Part shown: positions 59,155-64,000 of the stretch, in pieces | How positions within the stretch are numbered: the stretch's first letter is position 1 | Layout: every line of letters begins with the position of its first letter | NCBI RefSeq assembly: GCF_005765165.1 | Contig: NZ_VCIW01000011.1 | Location: 62,001 to 126,000 of the forward strand | Length of the DNA stretch: 64,000 nt | From: Paenibacillus antri | Lineage (GTDB): Bacteria; Bacillota; Bacilli; Paenibacillales; YIM-B00363 | Reading direction: 5' to 3' | Made by a program: the position numbers and the translations under genes | The notes under the pieces: generated by a model | The model's database searches: none | What the model saw: only the letters and a program-made list of their open reading frames with translations | Told to the model about the DNA's origin: nothing

Positions 59155-60036
59155 GGGCGCGGGGCGCGCACCGGGCGGCGAGTCGGGGATAAGTGCGCAG
59201 CGACGATGCGGAATACACACAGTCCCTTGGCACCATGTGCACAAGGCGGGTGCCGTTCGGCGCGAGAAGCGTGTCGGCGGGCGGCGGGAAGGGGATAAGT
59301 GCAAAACGACGGCGCGGAATACGCACAGCCCCTTGACACGATGTGCACAAAGTGGGTACAGTTCGGCGCGAGGAGCGTTTCGGTGGGCGGCGAGTCGGGG
59401 ATAAGTGCACAGCGACGGTGCGGCATGCGCACAGCCCCCTGGCACGATGTGCACAAGGTGGGTACAGTTCGGCGCGAGAAGCGTTTCGGTGGGAAGCGTA
59501 ACGTGGACAAGTGCACTGCGATGGTGCAAATTTCGCACAACCCCTTAGCATAATGTGCACAAGGCAGGTGCAATTCCGCGCGAGAAGCGTTTCGGTGGGC
59601 GGCGGAACGTGGACAAGTGCACTGCGATGGTGCAAATTTCGCACAACCCCTTAGCATAATGTGCACAAGGCAGGTGCAATTCCGCGCGAGAAGTGCATCG
59701 GCGGGCGGCGGGACGGGGATAAGTGCACAGCGACGGTGCGGCATGCGCACAGCCCCCTGGCACGATGTGCACAAGGTGGGTACAGTTCCGCGCGAGAAGT
59801 GCGTCGGCGGGCGGCGTAACGTGGACAAGTGCACAACGACGGTGCAAATTTCGCACAACCCCTTAGCACAATGTGCACAAGGCGGGTGCAATTCCGCGCG
59901 AGAAGTGCGTCGGCGGGCGGCGTAACGTGGACAAGTGCACCGCGATGGTGCAAATTTCGCACAACCCCTTAGCATAATGTGCACAAGGCGGGTGCAATTC
60001 CGCGCGAGAAGTGCGTCGGCGGGCGGAGGGACGGTG
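59155..60036. repeat. 106-bp tandem repeat array, 8.3 copies
   Basis: The marker GTGCACAA occurs at 59237, 59343, 59449, 59555, 59661, 59767, 59873 and 59979, always exactly 106 bases apart. Two unit types exist. Type I has GGATAAGTGC(A/G)CAGCGACG and GCCCC(C/T)TGGCAC; type II has GGACAAGTGCAC and GGTGCAAATTTCGCAC with CCCCTTAGCA. The order is I-I-I-II-II-I-II-II, so units 3-5 and 6-8 form a 318-bp higher-order duplication. Units contain several GTGCAC palindromes and the dyad GTGC-AAATTTC-GCAC. No gene is supportable inside. It lies between the radical SAM and HD-GYP genes, upstream of the former. Confidence 0.92.
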
Positions 60037-60210
60037 AAGCTGCTCGGCTGAGCCAAGGGAAGTCGAGGAGAAGAACGCATGGGAAAGACACTCCCCTCCC
60101 CGGAGTCCCGCTCTCGGCATGGAGAGGAAATCCTCCCCCATCTTCGTCAGAATCTAATAAGCGAATCGTCCGCCCCGCGACTCCATGTAACGGAGGTTTC
60201 CCGTTCAACG
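60037..60210. other. intergenic DNA between the tandem array and the HD-GYP terminator
   Basis: It contains copy B of the dispersed 27-bp element (60047-60073), a near-palindrome GCTCGGCTGAGC (60042-60053) and C-rich hairpins such as ACTCC/GGAGT (60090-60106). No gene seen. Confidence 0.45.
60047..60073. repeat. dispersed 27-bp element, copy B
   Basis: GCTGAGCCAAGGGAAGTCGA with its continuation to AGAAG matches copy A at 28208-28234 at about 25 of 27 bases, in the same orientation. Its left side overlaps a near-palindrome GCTCGGCTGAGC. Confidence 0.5.
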
Positions 60211-60233
60211 GAAAACAGCCCCCATCAGGGGGC
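60211..60233 (-). terminator. intrinsic terminator after the HD-GYP gene
   Basis: On the minus strand GCCCCC (60233-60228), loop TGAT, GGGGGC (60223-60218), then TGTTTTCC. It starts seven bases after the stop codon at 60240. Confidence 0.85.
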
Positions 60234-60239
60234 CGCTCG

Positions 60240-61343
60240 TTACGCGCTCATGTCCGCGACCGCGACGTTCGCTTCCTTGATATACGTCGTCAGCGACTTC
60301 GACAAGTCGATCTCGTACGGCGTCACGCTCCGGCCGTCCGCATCGTACATGATGCGAACGACGGGACGCTGCGGCGACAACGCGTTGACGTCCACGACGA
60401 CGCCGATCTCGCTCGTGTCCAGCGCGACGATCATCCCGAGCGGGTAAATCGCGACCTTATCGCGGAACAGCTCGATCTTATGCTGATCGTACAGCGTGCC
60501 CGCTCCGGCGTACAGCCGCTCCATCGCCTCGTGCGGCAGCATCGCTTGGCGGTACACCCGATGCGTCGTCATCGCGTCGTACGAGTCGACTAAGCCGACC
60601 CAGCGGGCGTATTCGTGGATCTCGTCGCCCGCGATCGCGCGCGGGTAGCCGGAGCCGTCGACGCGCTCATGATGCTGCAGCGCGATGTGCGCGGAGAGGA
60701 GCGGCACGTTCGGCTCGTCCTTCAGCATCCTGAAGCCGAGCATCGGATGCGACTTGATGATCTCGAACTCTTGATTCGTCAGCCGCGACGGCTTGAGCAG
60801 CACGTCCTGCGGCAGCTGCGTCTTGCCGATGTCGTGCAGCAACGCGCCAAGCCCCAGCGTGAACAGCTCTTCGCGGGTGTATCCGTAGGCTTGACCCAGA
60901 ATCGTAGAATAGATGCAGACGTTCACCGAGTGCTGGAACAAATAGTGGTCCGACGCATGGATGTTGACCAGCATGAGCATGGCGTCTTGACTCGAGGTGA
61001 TGTCGTCGAGAATCGAGTCGATAATCGACTTGAACGCCCGGCCGAGCTGTAATCCGTTCACGGAACGCTTCTTCATCGAGTCGTCCATCATGCGGCGGAA
61101 TTGCGATTTCACTTCGCCGACCGCGCGAGCCCGCGTCTCCGGAGAGACGATGTCCTGGAACACGAGATCGTCGGTCCGAGAATCCTCTATGTAGAGATAA
61201 TGAATGCCGAATCGCTCGAGGCGGTTCAGCATCGTGTCCGTCAATTCCCTGCGCTCGCCGAGCAGCACGAGCCCGTCGTCGCTATAGATCGCCTTACCGA
61301 GCCGCATGCCCGGCCGGCACATGGAAAGAGGCAGCAGCAGCAT
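60240..61343 (-). CDS. HD-GYP domain phosphodiesterase
   Basis: 367-aa cytoplasmic protein. It has an N-terminal region of about 110 residues typical of Firmicutes HD-GYP proteins (PGMRLGKAIYSDDGLVLL), then the HD-GYP domain with LLHDIGK (H170, D171) and HHERVDGSGYP (224-234), and a C-terminal extension of about 80 residues. HD-GYP enzymes usually hydrolyse cyclic di-GMP. No transmembrane or receiver domain is present, so the input signal is unclear. ATG 61343 after GAGGGAAAG. Confidence 0.9.
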   Translation of the reverse strand: MLLLPLSMCRPGMRLGKAIYSDDGLVLLGERRELTDTMLNRLERFGIHYLYIEDSRTDDLVFQDIVSPETRARAVGEVKSQFRRMMDDSMKKRSVNGLQLGRAFKSIIDSILDDITSSQDAMLMLVNIHASDHYLFQHSVNVCIYSTILGQAYGYTREELFTLGLGALLHDIGKTQLPQDVLLKPSRLTNQEFEIIKSHPMLGFRMLKDEPNVPLLSAHIALQHHERVDGSGYPRAIAGDEIHEYARWVGLVDSYDAMTTHRVYRQAMLPHEAMERLYAGAGTLYDQHKIELFRDKVAIYPLGMIVALDTSEIGVVVDVNALSPQRPVVRIMYDADGRSVTPYEIDLSKSLTTYIKEANVAVADMSA

Positions 61344-61468
61344 GGCTTTCCCTCGCTTGTTCCCAAGAATCGTTCGCTTCGCGAAAAGTTCACGACCTTA
61401 ACCATCCGCAAAGTAAACTTTCTATACTGTAAACGATCGTCCGCGTTCTGGCAACAAGGCCGGCCGCG

Positions 61469-62926
61469 TTATTGACGCGCGTCTAAGTATCTTGGCTCGA
61501 ACGCCTCCGAGATTCGGCCTTCGAGCCCCGGAGAAGCAAGCGTCTCTCCGAGCAGATCCCGGAGAAATTCGGGCAGACGGTACACGATGCGTTCGCCTCG
61601 CGCCAACGATTCGTATCCGATGCGGAACGTAAACATATCGATGGTGGCGACGCGATACCATCGCTCGTCGTCGAGCGGCTCGCCCCCCGTGAAGATATTC
61701 TCGATCCGCCGGTCCCGCCCCGTCGCGCCCGCGGACGTCACGACCTTGACGCCGTCGAGGCATAAGGCGCCGAGCACCTTCCCGCGGAACCCGAAGCCGC
61801 GGAATGAGTAGCTTCGTCGCTCCGCATCCATCGACTCTTCGATCGCCTGCCGGAGCGCGTCCCCTCGCAGCAGCATCGAGCACGGGTTGATCGGCGACGG
61901 CAGGATGGCGTGCAGCGCCGCGGCCGTGACGGGCCCGGCCTCGAGGCCGGCGAGCAGCTGCCCCGCGTTGACGATGCCGATGTCGGCGCCGCAGAAGCGT
62001 CGCAGCGCCATCGCGAGCAGGTTGCCGAGCGGCGACTCCCGGTCGGCGTCGGCGGGCAGGCTTCGCGGCAGGCGCGCGACGACGCGGTCGAGCGCCGCCC
62101 GGGCCTCCGCCCGGTGGCGGTCGATCAGCCGCCCGATTCCCTCGTCGGCCGGTTCCGCCGGGAGCTCGACCGCGCCGCCCTCGCAGCCGACGACGCGCCG
62201 CGTCGCGCGGTCGACCGTCAGCCGAACGACGCCGACATGCGAGCCGAACTTGCCGGCGGCGCCGATGTATGCTCCCCCGACCCGCTCCAGCGCCTCGATA
62301 ACGTGATGCGTATGGCCGCCGAGCACGAGGTCGATGCCGGACACCGTCTCCGCCAGCCGGCGATCGTGCGCGATCCCGAGATGGCTGAGCGCGATGACGA
62401 CGTCGGCGCGGTCTTCGCCCCGCAGCAGCGCCACCTGCTCCTCCGCCGCGGCGAACGGATCCAGAGCGTCCCAGCCCAGCTCTCGATAGAACGGCGCGAA
62501 CGCCGCCGTCAAACCGAACAGGCCGATGCGAATCCCTTCGCGCTCGATGACGAGCCGCGGCCGAATCCACGACGCGGGCGAGGCTCCCTCCGACGGCCGC
62601 AGATTGGCGACGAGCGTCGGGAATGCAGCCTGCCGTCCGTACAGCGCCTCCAGGTCGGCCGCCGATAACGTTAAGCCTTCGTTGTTGCCCGGGACGGCCG
62701 CGTCGTACCCCGTCGCGTTCATGACGTCGATGTTCGCGGCGCCCATCGTGCCCTCGGTTTCCGCGTGCACCCGGTCCATATGGTCGCCGATATCGAAACG
62801 GAGCAGCCGCTCCGGCGGCTGCTCCCGTTGATAAGCTTCGAAGAACGAGCGAATGCGCGGCATCGCTTCGAAGGAACTGTGCAAGTCGTTCGTATGCAAA
62901 ATAACGAATTCGATACGCCCTGTCAT
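61469..62926 (-). CDS. bifunctional metallophosphatase/5'-nucleotidase, YunD-like
   Basis: 485-aa protein with an N-terminal calcineurin-like metallophosphatase domain: LHTNDLHS (residues 10-17), DIGDHMDR, GNNE, SHLG and GGHTHH bind two metals. The C-terminal 5'-nucleotidase domain follows (NAGQLLAG, ATIDMFTFRIGYESLARG). There is no signal peptide, so it is cytoplasmic, as for B. subtilis YunD. ATG 62926 after GGGAGGGG. It lies 16 bases after moaA and is probably cotranscribed. Confidence 0.88.
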   Translation of the reverse strand: MTGRIEFVILHTNDLHSSFEAMPRIRSFFEAYQREQPPERLLRFDIGDHMDRVHAETEGTMGAANIDVMNATGYDAAVPGNNEGLTLSAADLEALYGRQAAFPTLVANLRPSEGASPASWIRPRLVIEREGIRIGLFGLTAAFAPFYRELGWDALDPFAAAEEQVALLRGEDRADVVIALSHLGIAHDRRLAETVSGIDLVLGGHTHHVIEALERVGGAYIGAAGKFGSHVGVVRLTVDRATRRVVGCEGGAVELPAEPADEGIGRLIDRHRAEARAALDRVVARLPRSLPADADRESPLGNLLAMALRRFCGADIGIVNAGQLLAGLEAGPVTAAALHAILPSPINPCSMLLRGDALRQAIEESMDAERRSYSFRGFGFRGKVLGALCLDGVKVVTSAGATGRDRRIENIFTGGEPLDDERWYRVATIDMFTFRIGYESLARGERIVYRLPEFLRDLLGETLASPGLEGRISEAFEPRYLDARQ

Positions 62927-62942
62927 GCGTCCCCTCCCGAAA

Positions 62943-63944
62943 TTACCCGCCGATTTGCGACATGCGCCGAGCCGTCGGCACGTGGCTCTGCGCTTCTTGC
63001 GCGAGCCGGGCCGCCATCTCGTGGTTTTCGGGCTTGATGTCGAGCGCCCGGAAGAAGATGCGCGCAAGCGCCTCCTCGTCGTCGACCCAGGGCCGAAGGT
63101 TCAGCTCGTCGACCCAATACAGGCAAGGCTTCAGCTGTCCGTCCGCGGTCAAGCGGAGCCGGTTGCACTTCGCGCAAAACTGGTCGCTGATCGGATGAAT
63201 GAGCCCGAAGGAGCCCTTGCCCCCGACGAAGCGCCAATCCTCCGACGGGCCGTTGCCCTTCACGTCCGGTATCGGCTCGGCCGCCCAGGGCAGCCCGGCC
63301 GCCGCTTCCCGGACGCGGTCGAGCGGCAGGTACATGGCGCGCCAGCCTTCGTCGTCGTGACCGATCGGCATATATTCGATGAAGCGTACGTGAAGCGGCC
63401 GCTCGTACGACAGACGCAGGAACGATTCGATCTCCGCGTCGTTCATCCCCTTCAGCAGCACGCAATTAAGCTTGATCGGCGAGAAGCCCGCCTCGGCCGC
63501 CGCCTCGATGCCTTCCTGCACCTTGGCGAGCTCGCCCCGTCGCGCGATCATGCGGAACTTCGAGGCGTCCAGCGTATCCAACGAGATGTTGACGCGCGTC
63601 AGCCCCGCTTGGCGCAGCGCCGCCGCCTTCTTCGCCAGAAGGATGCCGTTCGTCGTCATCGCGATGTCCTCGATGCCTTCCACCGCGGCGATGCCGGCCA
63701 CGATGTCGACGATATCCCCCCGGACGAGCGGTTCGCCGCCCGTGATCCGAATTTTCCGAATGCCCAGCTTGGCGCCGACGCGAACGATCTTCACGATCTC
63801 CTCCGCCGTCATCATCTTGTCGTTCGGCAGAAACTCGAGCCCCTCTTCGGGCATGCAATAGACGCAGCGCAAATTGCATTGGTCCGTCACCGAGATGCGC
63901 AAATAATCGTGCGTTCTTCCGAACCGGTCGATCAGCTTCGACAT
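62943..63944 (-). CDS. moaA: GTP 3',8-cyclase MoaA
   Basis: 333-aa radical SAM enzyme, first step of molybdenum cofactor synthesis (GTP to 3',8-cyclo-GTP, with MoaC giving cyclic pyranopterin monophosphate). CNLRCVYC (Cys23, Cys27, Cys30) binds the SAM cluster, ITGGEPLVR is the GGE motif, and the second cluster is FCAKCNRLRLTADGQLKPC (about 255-275). The ending RRMSQIGG is the usual double-glycine tail of MoaA. ATG 63944 follows AAGGAGGATG. No other mo genes are inside the window; they may lie upstream. Confidence 0.96.
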   Translation of the reverse strand: MSKLIDRFGRTHDYLRISVTDQCNLRCVYCMPEEGLEFLPNDKMMTAEEIVKIVRVGAKLGIRKIRITGGEPLVRGDIVDIVAGIAAVEGIEDIAMTTNGILLAKKAAALRQAGLTRVNISLDTLDASKFRMIARRGELAKVQEGIEAAAEAGFSPIKLNCVLLKGMNDAEIESFLRLSYERPLHVRFIEYMPIGHDDEGWRAMYLPLDRVREAAAGLPWAAEPIPDVKGNGPSEDWRFVGGKGSFGLIHPISDQFCAKCNRLRLTADGQLKPCLYWVDELNLRPWVDDEEALARIFFRALDIKPENHEMAARLAQEAQSHVPTARRMSQIGG

Positions 63945-64000
63945 CGTTCATCCTCCTTCCGCCGCGACGCGGATATAACCCGTTTCGTTTTCACTCAGTC

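Noticed and set aside
59155-60036. CRISPR array
   Set aside because: There are no unique spacers: the whole 106-bp unit is repeated. No cas genes are in the window.
59155-60036. DnaA-box cluster in the tandem array (TTATCCCCG and TTGTCCACG on the minus strand)
   Set aside because: Each differs from TTATCCACA at two positions, and no dnaA or dnaN is near. Too weak to call an origin or a DnaA-titration site.
59115-60080. 321-aa Cys/His-rich open frame within the 106-bp array on the minus strand
   Set aside because: The unit is not a multiple of three, so the peptide cycles through all three frames. It has no ribosome binding site, and the other frames are equally open, which points to base composition and not coding.
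60079-60447. 122-aa plus-strand frame after the array
   Set aside because: It runs into the antisense of the HD-GYP gene across that gene's terminator and has no recognisable domain.

Overview
The window is a GC-rich stretch of a spore-forming Firmicutes chromosome, most likely Paenibacillaceae (Cohnella- or Paenibacillus-like). The evidence is the sporulation genes ytrH/ytrI, a ytoI homologue and five YheC/YheD-type ATP-grasp spore-coat genes, together with SLH-domain surface proteins, LplA/YtcQ-type sugar transport and frequent GTG/TTG starts. No tRNA, rRNA, CRISPR array or intact insertion sequence was seen.

Layout: 0.2-4.2 kb holds central metabolism on the minus strand: pyk, accA, accD and a small DUF2007-like gene. 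At 4.7-27.6 kb is a minus-strand surface-protein operon of about 22.9 kb. In transcription order it encodes a 1780-aa secreted Ig-like protein, a 2548-aa SLH protein, a 3016-aa GLUG-repeat SLH protein and a small exported trypsin-like protease. It separates the yutG-like pgpA and dnaE (28.4-32.6 kb) from accDA; in Bacillus dnaE lies close to accDA. ytrH-ytrI-ytpI (plus strand) and ytoI (minus strand) follow at 32.8-35.3 kb.

At 35.4-49.3 kb is a carbohydrate-use region: an ADP-ribosylglycohydrolase-fold protein, two AraC regulators, an MBL-fold hydrolase, a DUF4091 protein, a sugar ABC importer (binding protein and two permeases, no ATPase), a Gfo/Idh oxidoreductase, a LacI regulator and a DUF2961/GH172 enzyme. 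The LacI gene has a clear promoter flanked by two TTTGGGC-type dyads, which suggests autoregulation.

At 50.0-56.2 kb, five tandem, tightly packed ATP-grasp genes of the YheC/YheD spore-coat family form one plus-strand operon that ends at a bidirectional terminator. A minus-strand operon follows (YfkAB-like radical SAM, YtvI-like AI-2E transporter, HAD phosphatase). Next come an 8.3-copy, exactly 106-bp tandem repeat array (59.15-60.04 kb), an HD-GYP phosphodiesterase, a YunD-like metallophosphatase and moaA.

The most unusual parts are the giant surface-protein operon and its upstream region with tandem Spo0A-box-like sites, the five-paralogue ATP-grasp operon, the 106-bp array with a three-unit higher-order repeat, and two families of dispersed intergenic elements.
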